Assembly: GCA_033675265.1 (NCBI GenBank)
Contig: JAUJYZ010001162.1
Coordinates: 304,001-368,000, forward strand
Direction: 5' to 3'
DNA length: 64,000 nucleotides
Source: Actinostola sp. cb2023
Taxonomy: Eukaryota > Cnidaria > Anthozoa > Actiniaria > Actinostolidae
Part shown: positions 1-10,570 of the stretch, one piece after another
Position numbering within the stretch: the stretch's first letter is position 1
Layout: each line of letters opens with the position of its first letter
Made by a program: the position numbers and the translations under genes
Notes under the pieces: generated by a model
What the model was told of the DNA's origin: nothing
Database searches by the model: none
What the model saw: only the letters and a program-made list of their open reading frames with translations

Positions 1-410
1 TGAGTATATTTCAATTCTGATTAATTTCTAATTTCTGTTTTTTTTATATCATATATTTTACATGAATATTTGCGCTATATATAAATATGAATAATATAAT
101 AATAATATTATTATTATTAGTCATTATCTGTATTAGAGTGATTCCAATAAACCTGGGCATTACTAACTACACTAATACACACTATTAGACACTTACTCTT
201 TTGTTTTCTTTGGTTTCTTTGCATCTAATAAACACTGACAGCTAATTAGTAGTGCCCAGGTTTATTGGAATCACTCTACCGTAATTATTATCGTCATCAC
301 TATGATTATCTATCTTTACTGATCACATCAACATTTGTTTGACTCGTATCATCATCATCATTATTCATCTCTGTGTTTATATTCCATCACTAGACTCGTC
401 ATGGCTGCAG
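1..410. other. AT-rich intron sequence 5' of the first visible EME1 exon
   Basis: No exon was found here. The stretch is AT-rich with (TAA)n and (ATC)n runs. It holds one short inverted-repeat element (134-278). Because the first visible EME1 exon at 411 needs a preceding exon in another reading phase, this is most likely intron, with the N-terminal EME1 exons lying before the window. Confidence 0.5.
134..278. mobile_element. Short MITE with 28-bp terminal inverted repeats
   Basis: Bases 134-161 and 251-278 are inverted copies of each other with one mismatch in 28. The ends read TAGAGTGATTCC and GGAATCACTCTA, so the terminal TA fits a TA target-site duplication as in Tc1/mariner-type MITEs. 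There is no coding capacity. The superfamily is inferred from the TA ends only. Confidence 0.65.
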
Positions 411-3400
411 TGGATCTGACACAAGTTCACACTCCATTGAATCATTTCGTCGCACACTATCCAATGCATATGATAAGAAAACTATATCTCTGGTAATAAC
501 AGGGCTTAACAAGTATTTCAGGTAAGCATAATCAGCCAGGTGAATTCATTGGGTGGAAACTATATCTCTGGTAATAACAGGGCTTAACAAGTATTTCAGG
601 TAAGCATAATCAGCCAGGTGAATTCATTGGGTGGAAACTATATCTCTGGTAATAACAGGGCTTAACAAGTATTTCAGGTAAGCATAATCAGCCAGGTGAA
701 TTCATTGGGTGGAAACTATCTCTCTGGTAATAACAGGGCTTAACAAGTATTTCAGGTAAGCATAATCAGCCAGGTGAATTCATTGGGTGGAAACTATATC
801 TCTGGTAATAACAGGGCTTAACAAGTATTTCAGGTAAACATAATCAGCCAGGTGAATTCATTGGGTGGAAACTATTTTGTGCTTCATCCTATCTCGGTGA
901 TTTATCCAAGCGCCTACAATAGAGTCGTTTTCGTATGAGTGGGAAACCTACGACACGGAGTTACGGTCACGGTACGAAATCGAAGACATTGTATTCAACC
1001 AATCACAGCGCGCAAAATCATTGCTCAACCAATCAGAATGCTTGGACACGGTACAGTTACTGCACGGCCGCACGAACCGTACCACTCATTATATTTTATT
1101 ATATTTTGTATGTAAACACGCCCCCCATTGAAATCAGCTTCATGTTGTTGGGGCTAGCGTGTTATTTTAAGATTAAATAAAGTATATTACCTTATTTTTT
1201 ACCTTTCTTACTCACACGACTCTATCGGTATAGGAACAACTGATTATTAACTATTGGTCTGCGAAATGCTCTGTTTCTAACCCATGGATTTCATGGGGGA
1301 GAGAAGGGTCACGGGGAGAGAAGGGTCGCGGGGAGAGAAGGGTCACGGGGAGAGAAGGGTCACGGGGAGAGAAGGGTCACGGGGATTGAAATCAGCTTCA
1401 TGGAGTTGGGGTCGCGGGGAGAGAAGGGTCGCGGGGAGAGAAGGGTCACGGGGAGAGAAGGGTCACGGGGAGAGAAGGGTCGCGGGGAGAGAAGGGTCGC
1501 GGGGAGAGAAGGGTCACGGGGAGAGAAGGGTCACGGGGAGAGAAGGGTCACGGGGAGAGAAGGGTCACGGGGAGAGAAGGGTCGCGGGGAGAGAAGGGTC
1601 GCGGGGACAGAAGGGTCGCGGGGACAGAAGGGTCGCGGGGAGAGAAGGGTCGCGGGGAGAGAAGGGTCGCGGGGAGAGAAGGGTCACGGAGAGAGAAGGG
1701 TCTCAGAAGCTCCCAATCTTTGCTCGCATTTCTCAGATGCAACACAACTTATTCTGAAGTAATTTGATGCATAAGTTTTTTTTTCGCTTTTGCTGCAGAG
1801 ACATCAAGTCCCAAAAAGCTCGCCAATATCGAAACGCAGTTCGTGGTGAAGCGGATGACATGGAAAACACGAAGTCACGGAATAAAGTGTCTTCTCCATC
1901 GTCGATAGTCTCTCAAGTCGACGTGGAAGAGTTTCTTGTCTTTGTTGAATTAACTACTGAACTCAAGCTCACTTTGTGCGAGACGATGCAAGACTTTGCT
2001 GATAATGTTAGCATGGTTACCAAAGCAATAGCCGAAGCACCATTCAAGTGAGTTATCTACCTTGTTCGACTTCCCTCTAATCCGTGTATCTCAGTGCAGC
2101 TTTAAATACCCGTAGAACGGAGCACTGATGGAGGGAGGGGCTAAAAGGGCACACCGTCCGCCCCCTGGTAGACCGCTTTTCGATGAAGCGTTGCATATCG
2201 ACCTTTACCTTTAGTCATGAGTTGACACTATTATTTTTCCCTTTGACGAAATTCATCGACAAAGTAAACTATAGATATATCAGTTGAGGGCGAGGACTTG
2301 CACCACATTCGTTTCTTCGTGACTTTACACGCTCAGTTCGACTTCCCTCTAAGCTGTGTCGCTGCGACGTAAAGCAGAGAATATACTATTTCTCATTCGC
2401 TTGACTGCCCTTCAAGCAAATAGACCAAGTTGAGGCGTTGAGTATGGTACAATGGATTGGAGCTACAACGTTAGCCTCAACTCGGTACTTTTGTTTGAAG
2501 GGCAGTCAAGCGAACGAGAAAATGGTATATTGATGGAAGTGGGAATTAGAGGGCGGACCATCGACCCTTTGAAGATCAGTGCTGGTCAATGCGGTAAACC
2601 GTTCTATTTTTTCTTCTATTTGGACCATCGACCCTTTGAAGATCAGTGCTGGTCAATGCGGTAAACCGTTCTATTTTTTCTTCTATTTGTATTTCAGGAG
2701 AAGTCAACCACAAGCGTTCAGCTTTTGTGTCGACTCCAGCAAATCTTCTGTCAAGGTAAGAAAAGCGTCCCAATATACAGTTACGTCACGGAGACAACTA
2801 CGTAACGCAACACTTCTACGGAATTTCCCCATCCTTTAATAATTAAACCATGACTTCTTGATACACAGCAGAACTGCTGCTACGTAACGCAACTACGTAA
2901 CGCAACACTCCTACGGAATTTCCCCATCGTTTAATTAAACCATGACATCTTGATACCCAGCAGAACTATTACGTAACGCAACTACGTAACGCAACACTCC
3001 TACGGAATTTCCCCATCCTTTAATACCATGACATCTTGATACCTAGCGTCACGTAGGTAGGAAACGTTACGCTACGAGTACACCGATACGTTGTGTTCCA
3101 TTCCTATCAGTAACGATGTGGAGATTGACGTTACGTTACGCTCACGCGTCTAAGACAAAGGATACATTGATAGCTGTCGCGTATATCTTGCTATTAATGA
3201 CATAATAATAATCGTTTTCATTCATCCATTCATTCATTCATCCATCCATTCATCTATCCATTCATTCTTCCATTCATTCATTTATTTACCATACAATTAC
3301 GCTCGTCCCGGGACCTCTATTTCAGGTAACCAAGGACGGTAATGGTCTGATAAAACTATGGCAGCAACAACTACAACAGTTTCACAATGTATCGTCCAAC

Positions 3401-4813
3401 ATGGCTGCTGCTATCGTTGCTGCTTATCCATCTCCACAACTACTAATAGAGGTAACTCATTTCCCATGACTACTAGTTCAAGGAAAGAAAGCCGAGGCAT
3501 TTATCGATTTATTTTTGTTTTCTGCTTGGACACCTTCCTAAGGCGGACTGTAAGTACTGGTGTGGCGTGTCAAAGGGTTTTTAAGTCAGTTCCTCATGTC
3601 TTTCATCGTCTTTATTTTTAAGGCTTACAAGGAATGTTCAAATAAGCACAGTGCCACTCTTTTACTCAAGGACATTTTGGTAAGTCCTCCTCTCCTCTCG
3701 TCTCTCCTCTCCTCTCCTCTCCTCTCTCTGTGTTCTGCTCTGTGTTCTAGGTACGTCTCTCCTCTCCTCCACTCCTGTCTGCTCTGTGTCCTCTCCTATA
3801 TCCACTATCCTCTGTTCTGTTCTAGGTACGTCTCTCTCCCTATGTCTCTCTGTGTCCTCTCCTATATCCTCTATGTCTGCTCTGTTCTCTACGTCTCTCC
3901 CTATCCACTATGTCTGCTCTGTCCTCTAGGTACTCTCTCCTCTCCACTCCTCTGTGTTCTCTCTCCACTATGTCTGCTCTGTGTTCTGTGTTCTATATCC
4001 ATACGTCTCTCTCCTATATCCACTATGTCTGCTCTGTGTCCTCTCCTATATCCACTATGTCTGTTCTGTGTTCTAGGTACGTCTCTCCTATATCCACTAT
4101 GTCTGCTCTGTGTCCTCTCCTATATCCACTATGTCTGTTCTGTGTTCTAGATACGTCTCTCCTATATCCACTATGTCTGCTCTGTGTTCTCTCCTATATC
4201 CACTATGTCTGCTCTGTGTTCTCTCCTATATCCACTATATGTCTGCTCTGTGTCCTCTCCTATATCCACTATGTCTGCTCTGTGTTCTCTCCTATTTCCA
4301 CTATGTCTGCTCTGTGTTCTAGGTACGTCTCTCCTATATCCACTATGTCTGCTCTGTGTTCTCTCCTATATCCACTATGTCTGCTCTGTGTTCTAGGTAC
4401 GTCTCTCCTATATCCACTATGTCTGCTCTGTGTCCTCTCCTATATCCACTATGTCTGCTCTGTGTTCTAGGTACGTCTCTCCTATATCCACTATGTCTGC
4501 TCTGTGTTCTAGGTACGTCTCTCCTATATCCACTATGTCTGCTCTGTGTTCTAGGTACGTCTCTCCTATATCCACTATGTCTGCTCTGTGTTCTAGGTAC
4601 GTCTCTCCTATATCCACTATGTCTGCTCTGTGTCCTCTCCTATATCCACTATGTCTGCTCTGTGTTCTCTCCTATATCCACTATGTCTGCTCTGTGTTCT
4701 AGGTACGTCGTGGTACAGGTGTGTTGGCCACTTCTCGACGCATTGGACCTGAACTATCGCGCCAAATTTATTTGTTATTTGATGCGACTGATGGAGAAAC
4801 ACTTTCCAAATAA
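411..4813 (+). CDS. EME1: EME1 (MUS81 endonuclease partner), 3' part, six exons
   Basis: Non-catalytic subunit of the MUS81-EME1 nuclease, which cuts branched DNA during recombination repair. Exons: 411-521, 1799-2047, 2698-2755, 3326-3451, 3623-3679 and 4703-4813; introns are GT-AG and the phases (2,2,0,0,0) join into about 236 open codons. Recognisable blocks in order are ISLVI...NKYF (exon 1), a degenerate ERCC4-fold segment with VEEFLVFVEL and TKAIAEAPFK (exon 2), FSFC (exon 3), a helix-hairpin-helix segment with VAAYPSPQLL (exon 4), AYKEC (exon 5), and VRRGTG plus SRRIGPELSRQIY before the stop (exon 6). These match my memory of the vertebrate EME1 C-terminus closely. The 5' exons lie outside the window. 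The acceptor of the first exon is uncertain (after 410 or after 393). Introns 1, 2 and 5 hold repeats that copy or abut the splice junctions. EME2 is the alternative name; many invertebrates have only one EME gene. Confidence 0.88.
481..870 (+). repeat. Five 78-bp tandem copies of an EME1 exon tail plus its splice donor
   Basis: Exact period of 78 bp, with unit starts at 481, 559, 637, 715 and 793. Each unit holds the last 41 nt of the first visible EME1 exon, the donor (TTTCAG then GTAAGC; GTAAAC in the last copy), and 37 nt of intron. Only the first copy is continuous with the exon; the other four lie in the intron. Reading through any donor meets an immediate in-frame TAA. Confidence 0.93.
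920..1224. mobile_element. MITE, TAGAGTCGTTTTCGTATGAG family, in EME1 intron
   Basis: Begins TAGAGTCGTTTTCGTATGAG and ends with a decayed inverted copy (CTCACACGACTCTA). Relatives in this window are at 28397-28568, 37052-37400 and, truncated, 46078-46128. Internal sequence shared by members includes CAACCAATCACAGCGCGC. The short open frame inside it is not a gene. Confidence 0.7.
1295..1703. repeat. 17-bp G-rich minisatellite in EME1 intron
   Basis: About 22 units of the 17-mer GAGAGAAGGGTCRCGGG. It is interrupted once at about 1384-1412 by a segment (TTGAAATCAGCTTCATG plus GTTGGGG) that also occurs in the neighbouring MITE at about 1130-1154. The long open frames on both strands arise because the unit has few stop codons; they look like coding sequence but are not. 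Confidence 0.92.
2056..2180. repeat. Degenerate relative of the 11.7-13.1 kb SINE tail
   Basis: Contains CGACTTCCCTCTAATCCGTG, CAGCTTTAAATACCCGTA, GAGCACTGATGGA and GGCACACCGTC. These match in order the SINE 3' part amplified at 11725-13066. The tRNA-like head is not present here. Confidence 0.6.
2555..2688. repeat. 67-bp tandem duplication just before an EME1 splice acceptor
   Basis: Two copies with period 67 (GGACCATCGACCC at 2555 and 2622), ending in the pyrimidine-rich TTCTATTTTTTCTTCTATTT. Only the second copy runs into the TTTCAG acceptor of the exon at 2698, so the intron has two polypyrimidine tracts in a row. Confidence 0.85.
2798..3050. repeat. Three imperfect tandem copies of about 80-90 bp in EME1 intron
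   Basis: Three copies of a block containing CTACGTAACGCAACACT, CTACGGAATTTCCCCATC and CCATGACATCTTGATAC, with small indels between copies. No coding content. Confidence 0.8.
3218..3278. repeat. (ATTC)n/(ATCC)n microsatellite
   Basis: Runs of CATTCATT and CATCCATC over about 60 bp in the intron before the exon at 3326. Confidence 0.85.
3680..4702 (+). repeat. Intronic minisatellite carrying repeated acceptor/donor junctions of the last EME1 exon
   Basis: It fills nearly the whole last intron. There are two interleaved unit types: a 32-mer (TCTCCTATATCCACTATGTC plus TGCTCTGTGTYC) and a 42-mer that adds the 10-mer TAGGTACGTC. The 42-mer ends TTCTAG then GTACGTC, matching the true acceptor and first 7 nt of the last exon (4703). 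Copies of AG|GTACGT fall at 3751, 3826, 4077, 4323, 4397, 4471, 4513, 4555 and 4597, with variants at 3930 and 4151. The last four are exactly 42 bp apart. The long open frames through it on both strands are repeat artefacts. Confidence 0.93.
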
Positions 4814-5239
4814 CTAAACAAAACCACCAAATAAGTAAGTATTATCCTCAGAGAAGAGGAGAGGAGGGGGATGGGTGGAAGGAAGAAAGGGCGTGTTTCT
4901 ACCTTATTATGTGACGGATATTGTTATCTTTAACTTGTGTATTGCACATTCTAATACCCCCACCACATCAACTCTTAAGAATAATCAAACGATATGACAC
5001 TTTATTCCATTTATTGATTGATTGAGAATGTCAATATCATTTTCGTTAAAAGCTGGCTTCGTTTATCTAATGTTGCCTTCCATTTAACCCGTCTTCATTA
5101 GTCACACTAGGTTCATCGTAACTCACTTTGCTCAACTCCTTCTTCTCTCAAGTCTTATTTGAGTTTTCCTGCAAAAGAGAAAACACAACTTAAAGATTCT
5201 AAGAGGCATTTCTGATTGTTTGAAGTAATGTCAGGTGCT
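4814..5239. other. Convergent 3' ends of EME1 and the neuropeptide gene
   Basis: No gene. It holds the 3' flank of EME1 and, in the other direction, that of the neuropeptide gene. On the minus strand AATAAA occurs at 5001-5006 and 5010-5015, about 230 nt after the neuropeptide stop codon, and is a plausible polyadenylation signal. I found no canonical AATAAA close behind EME1 on the plus strand; AATAAG follows its stop by about 15 nt. Confidence 0.5.
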
Positions 5240-5782
5240 TTAAACTTTGACAGTTCGTTTTCTTACCCGTTTTCCCCTTATATGGTAATAGGCTGGTTGC
5301 GTCAAATCCACGAACGGTGGTTGCTGGGCAACACGCTTGCCTCTGATGTGATAGAACGCGGGCGCAGTAAGGTCTACGTAGGGTGGATATTCTCTTTTCC
5401 CCCTTATATGGTAGTAGGCTGGTTGCGTCAAATCCACGAACGGTGGTTGCTGGGCAACACGCTTGCCTCTGATGTGATAGAACGCGGGCGCAGTAAGGTC
5501 TACGTAGGGTGGATATTCTCTTTTCCCCCTTATATGGTAGTAGGCTGGTTGCGTCAAATCCACGAACGGTGGTTGCTGGGCAACACGCTTGCCTCTGATG
5601 TGATAGAACGCGGGCGCAGTAAGGTCTACGTAGGGTGGATATTCTCTTTTCCCCCTTATATGGTAGTAGGCTGGTTGCGTCAAATCCACGAACGGTGGTT
5701 GTTTTGCTTCTTTCTTTTCTTTAGTTGCTATGACGACGGCTACTAGCACAGCGAAGCTAAAGGCACACAAGGAGCATCTCAT
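5240..5782 (-). CDS. Neuropeptide precursor with seven HIR-amide-type peptides
   Basis: A secreted prepropeptide of 180 aa in one exon. The start is the ATG at 5782; the upstream in-frame TTG is not used. It opens with a hydrophobic signal peptide (MRCSLCAFSFAVLVAVVIA) and a short Lys/Glu spacer, followed by seven peptides, each ending HIRGKR. Four are QPPFVDLTQPAYYHIRG and three are EYPPYVDLTAPAFYHIRG, strictly alternating and ending on the first kind. Gly before Lys-Arg is the standard signal for dibasic cleavage and C-terminal amidation, so the predicted products end in HIR-amide; the first kind starts with Gln and could form pyroglutamate. Each pair is encoded by a 126-bp unit, tandemly repeated with almost no change. 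The ending resembles an anthozoan HIR-amide neuropeptide family I recall, not checked. It converges on EME1. The plus-strand frame through the same DNA is a shadow. Confidence 0.93.
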   Translation of the reverse strand: MRCSLCAFSFAVLVAVVIATKEKKEAKQPPFVDLTQPAYYHIRGKREYPPYVDLTAPAFYHIRGKRVAQQPPFVDLTQPAYYHIRGKREYPPYVDLTAPAFYHIRGKRVAQQPPFVDLTQPAYYHIRGKREYPPYVDLTAPAFYHIRGKRVAQQPPFVDLTQPAYYHIRGKRVRKRTVKV

Positions 5783-6169
5783 GTTGCCGCTGTGCAAAAT
5801 AAAGCATGTGATTTTAACCGAGTTAGCGTTCTAGGCAGTGAAGTACGTCAAAGAATGCATTAGTCGTCCAAGTACTTAGACGTGTATTTTATTGAGTGTA
5901 AATTGATTTTTATGGTATATTCAAAGTAATAAAGCAATGAGCAATGTTATGACTAAAGCCGAACAATAATCACAATCTTTCTATCGCGTACAGTTCGTCG
6001 CATAATTTCGAGTACTCTTGAAGAAAAGAAAATGTTCACTCAAAAACTGTATTCTCGTTTGTATTAATAATTTCTTCAAATTGATAACTACTTTGCTAAA
6101 TGCTCGTGTAGTTTCTTCTCGGCCCTGTAGACAAGTAGATCTATCTTTAAATCTGCCCTTGAGGACAAA

Positions 6170-6412
6170 TGTTTAAAATGTTTTTGGAATGATTGACAAA
6201 ATAGGAACGAAAGAGATAGGCAGAGAAAATGGGTTGTTTACACTGGACAAATTTTTAAAATGTTTTTGGAATGATTGACAAAATAGCAACGAAAGAGATA
6301 GGCAGAGAAAATGGGTTGTTTACACTGGACAAATTTTTAAAATGTTTTTGGAATGATTGACAAAATAGCAACGAAAGAGATAGGCAGAGAAAATGGGTTG
6401 TTTACACTGAAT
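6170..6412. repeat. 82-bp tandem triplication
   Basis: Three near-identical copies with period 82 (TTTTTGGAATGATTGAC at 6181, 6263 and 6345), including AACGAAAGAGATAGGCAGAG and GGGTTGTTTACACTG. The copies differ at about one base (AGGAACG versus AGCAACG). Confidence 0.9.
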
Positions 6413-9400
6413 ACTGTTTTTCAACGAATAATATAAATTTATGGTACTTTTAAGGTACCTTTAAATATAAATTCATGCTGCAAAATCGCCACAAATAGTT
6501 ATAGTGCATACCAGTTCCGTTAGGTGTGTTCAATCCATGTGTTCACATTCGTGCCAAAATTCCGGTGATTTTTGTTAAAATTTAAAATAAAATTCATCGA
6601 AAACCCACCATGATACGAGTTTGCTTTTTCTTACCTTTTGTATTGGTTGCTTCTCCGTTAGTTGAGATGACTTCGAACCCGCCGTACTCTATAATGTCCT
6701 AATCATTATGGCTCGTGCTTTTATGCATTCCATTCTGACCACCCCAACGTCTCAATTATATCAATTTACCCGTTATTCGCAACGCCTGTCCCCACAACCT
6801 GTCAAATCCGTGCAACGTGACGTGCGTGGAACACATGCGTGAAGTGTGAGCTCGTTATCTACCGGATTTTTGCGCTCGGTAATCGTTAGTTGGCGTGTGA
6901 TCGCTTTAGTTGATGGGAAATCGTTTTTCTAATTAATCAGGACATGCCTCCGGTTTGTGTGTGTGTTTTACCCTAGTTGAGGCTCGAAACAAGACCCTGA
7001 TAGATGCATCTAGCGTATGACTCATTTCTCTAGCCCTTCTAGAGATTTTTTCCAGGATTATCTCACTAAGCTGAAGTACATTCTAAAAATGCACAAAAAA
7101 AAAATCTATATTTCCTCGATGAGAAGAGACTTCACACGATATTGAGTTCAATGAAGTAAATATTGTAAAAGTGCTTGTTCGACTGATATTTTGCCAAGCA
7201 ATATCCTTATTTTTTTCGGTGTGTCAATGGTACATGTCTTCTGGCTATATATATAGTTCATGCGTCTTGTCTGTAAAGATATAGAAAAGATATCAATATC
7301 AAATTGAAGCCGGTATAGTAACATTGATGGGTCTTGGTGAATAACTAGTAGCTCTCGCTTTTTTATATTTTCTTTTTACATTTCGCCCAAGCTGTAGTTC
7401 ATTGTCATTGTTTTTGCTTCTTAAATATGTGGTCAAAATAGGAGGCATATTTTACCGCTTTGTCGTTCCTCCACGCCATGTGTTTTGGCGTGGAGTATTT
7501 GTTTACTTTAAAATGTCGTTAACAAACAATCGCTAAGAGACTCGCTAAATGTCTAATTGAGAGCTTTTGTTCGACTACGCTAAAAATACAACGCAATTTG
7601 GTAATAACCTCGCCGCTCAATTCAGAAACAACACAGCGCTTTAGATATATTTTTCAAACACTTTTCAGTCCTTTTCTTCTTTCTAAGCTTTGAACTCAGT
7701 TGCAATATCTGCACCGAAACCTATAATTCAATTTATTTGATAATATAACGAAAGAATATCCCAGTTAAATCATCTTTCGAAAAAAAAACTACATTTGCAG
7801 GATATTTGTCAAATAAGATTGACTCTTTTCGATGGTTCTTGCCATTCAACTGGAAAATGTCTCAAGGAATTTTGACCGAAGATTAAACTCATTGAATTTC
7901 TCTTTCTCTGTCGAGTTCATGGTATCTTTGAGTGTCTATGGGTTGCAAAAAGGCTAGCTATTTCACCTGCTGCAGAACCGTTGTTCAGTAATTGGTATAA
8001 ATGACAACCGGAGGCTAAAACAATACGGCTGTTGTGCAATTAGTAGATAGGAAAAGCTGTCACTGTACAAATAGCTAGTATGAAATATTCAATGGATTTT
8101 TTAATCGCCTGGCGAGGATTTGTTAATATTCACCTCGAGTATTTGAAATCTTTTATCAATGTAAACAAAATTACAACAATGTCAGTGTTTGATATACGAA
8201 ACTAACACTATATTATTAATTGTAAACGCAAAGTGGAATTCATTGCATGACAGTGCGGTTAGCCCATGTAAATCCAATCTGTCTTTAGTCTTTGTCAGTC
8301 TTAGCATGAAATGTTTTATCAATTTCAGCAAAAAGATCAGTCTATGTAATACATGTAATGGTTGTCGAGGTACATTTTGAAAGTCGTTTTTGTAATTATA
8401 CAATCAATGCGTTTGACATTTCAAATATTGGTTGCAGATTGGGAGAAATATTGTGATGGCATTTGTTCGAGTTTCTTTTTTTGTTTCACGTTATTGTGGA
8501 CCACTAAAGCTCGTGCAGCTTTATAATCCTTGGAATGGGATTTCTGTGAGTTGAAAACAAGTCTTATTTTCTCTTATCTAAAGTACAATATGTTTTACGC
8601 TAAAAAAATAGAAGTTTTAATGTCTGTGAAATCAAGTTATTGCTGTTTAATTTGCAACTGAAAGCTTGACGAAGAGGACGTTACACGAAAATGTGTTGCT
8701 TCTTTTTTCTTGGCTATTTTAACAATGTCCACTTTGCTTATCAATGGCTACTCGTTTTCTACTTGTTGAAGTTGTCCTCTGTTCATCTTTTTCTTCGTGT
8801 TTAGTATTTTTCGTTGTTGTTTTATACGGCTCTAGTTTGATCAAAGTGGATGCTTCAAGATTCTTCTACCTTTTTTGTCTTCACTCTTCTTTACTTCTAG
8901 TACTTTCTTCGTGTTTTTTTTTTAGGTCAGTTTTCCAACGTCAGTCCGATAAATACACAGTAAATCAAACTGTCCTTGGTTGATCTGACTATACCAGAGG
9001 CCTTACTAATGACAAAGATGTAAGGTATCTTTAACAGGAACTGATAGCATTGATTAGAAGATAAAAAAGTTACTGAATGACTACGAGCTATAGAATACAA
9101 GATTAAAGCCTTTTAAAAATACTAAACCATGTAAGCGTGGGCTCAACCAATCACAGGGAAGACACAATCTATCGTAGACTTCTCTGGGATCATCAGCCTA
9201 GAGTCATTCCCAGTCCTTTCTCTGTTTCGCCTAGAGTATGCATGGGTATTTGTAGTTGTTAGTTTTAGACTTAGTTTCTATTTATATTTCTAAAACTCAT
9301 TAATAATTCATGAGCAATTGATCCAACCAGGTTGGTTGAATCGGTCACATGCATGGATCTGTATACACAGACACTGATGAATAAAACATCAGTGTCTATA

Positions 9401-9471
9401 ATAATAATAATCAAGTTCTTGAGAACGCATCATACATATATATCACTGATACAGCACTAAAGTTTTATTAA

Positions 9472-9510
9472 TCAGTTCTATATCAGTGATATCAGTGATA
9501 TAGAACTGAC
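9472..9510. repeat. Short near-perfect palindrome
   Basis: TCAGTTCTATATCA and its inverse flank a centre made of GTGATATCAG. The same CAGTGATA word appears just upstream (9441-9455), so this may be a decayed foldback element. Confidence 0.6.
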
Positions 9511-9729
9511 AAGGTCGTTGGCCTTTGCATGGCTTCCTACTTACGAATACAAAAGCTCTCCAATGTGGGATGACTTCAGGTGTATACTGCGCATGACAGT
9601 GACGTCAAAAGTACCTTTACAAGAAAGTTCTGTAATTTTCTTGTATTATTTGCTTAGATTTCGTGTAATACTGTTTTAAGTCAAGGTAAATTTGGATGGA
9701 GGTTTAGAAGCCATTTACAGCGTCCGTGT

Positions 9730-9797
9730 TGTATCGGAGATATAGATCCTCTCCTACGGCTACGGCTCGGATCCGCTATATGTAATAGATACAACAC
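9730..9797. repeat. Imperfect hairpin with GTGTTGTATC / GATACAACAC stem
   Basis: CCGTGTTGTATC at the left pairs with GATACAACACGG at the right, with a further partial stem (AGATATAGATCC against GGATCCGCTATAT). No coding content. Confidence 0.55.
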
Positions 9798-10237
9798 GGT
9801 CGCTCATGCAGTAAATATCACATATAAACTATCTTTATATTCTGGGGATATTTAGGTTGGTTTTTGAACATTTATATTTTTGGGGTTGGGATTTGGTGTT
9901 TTAAAATATTAAAATACCTAGTAGTGTCCTATTGTATTCTTCACCTGGCTTTGGGCAAATCGCAAAATAAATAAAATACTGTAAATAAAATAGATCGCCC
10001 AGTGAATTGACGAGTTTTAATAACTCTTGTCATTGATCCTCGCTACAGTGAAGTCTAACATACAATTTTCTGGATTTCTGCATGTGCTATCTATCTACAA
10101 TCTTTTGATCGTCTCTATCCCGTATAGGATGATTGGTTGCCATACCAACCTGAAATAGCAATCGAAAAGAGAAATCGTGTATAAGTTATTCGAGGATTTA
10201 GAACTGACGAAGCATTTGATTATCCTTCTAACTCTAT

Positions 10238-10293
10238 AATCATCATCATCATCATCATCATCATCATAATAATAATAATGATAATAATAATGG
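10238..10293. repeat. (ATC)n/(AAT)n microsatellite
   Basis: A run of ATC triplets passing into AAT triplets. Confidence 0.9.
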
Positions 10294-10545
10294 TTTATTC
10301 AATGGTATTTCCACGAGGTGGCTCTTCGCCCATTGAAATCTAAAACTAAAAAAAAACTAGGGTATAAATCAGAAAATTAAGGTTAACCGCTCAAGAAACA
10401 ATAGCTTTCTAATTTCTACCAAAGTTCGGTAACTTGTTTACTTCAGTAAACCACCAAGTATAAACACGGCCCAACTAAGATTGCTTCAATCAGCTCGTTA
10501 AAAGTCCTTGAATCTGAGGGAGACTTGAGACAGGATAATAAAACT

Positions 10546-10570
10546 CCCCCCCCCCCCCCCCCCCCCCCCC
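10546..10570. repeat. 25-base poly-C run
   Basis: Twenty-five consecutive C, then TCCCCC. Similar runs lie at 14596-14620, 24567-24588 and 37310-37324 (C) and at 63058-63081 (G). Confidence 0.95.

Noticed and set aside
1284..1762. Long overlapping open frames in several frames (Gly/Arg/Glu-rich)
   Set aside because: They follow the 17-bp minisatellite, which has few stop codons in any frame; no start context, no domain, and they sit in an EME1 intron.
3560..4817. Open frames rich in Ser-Tyr-Leu-Cys, and minus-strand frames with repeated DIGETYLEHRA
   Set aside because: Products of the splice-junction minisatellite. Only 3623-3679 and 4703-4813 in this stretch are coding, in a different frame.
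5216..5746. 176-codon plus-strand open frame
   Set aside because: Exact antisense shadow of the neuropeptide precursor, which has a signal peptide and processing sites.
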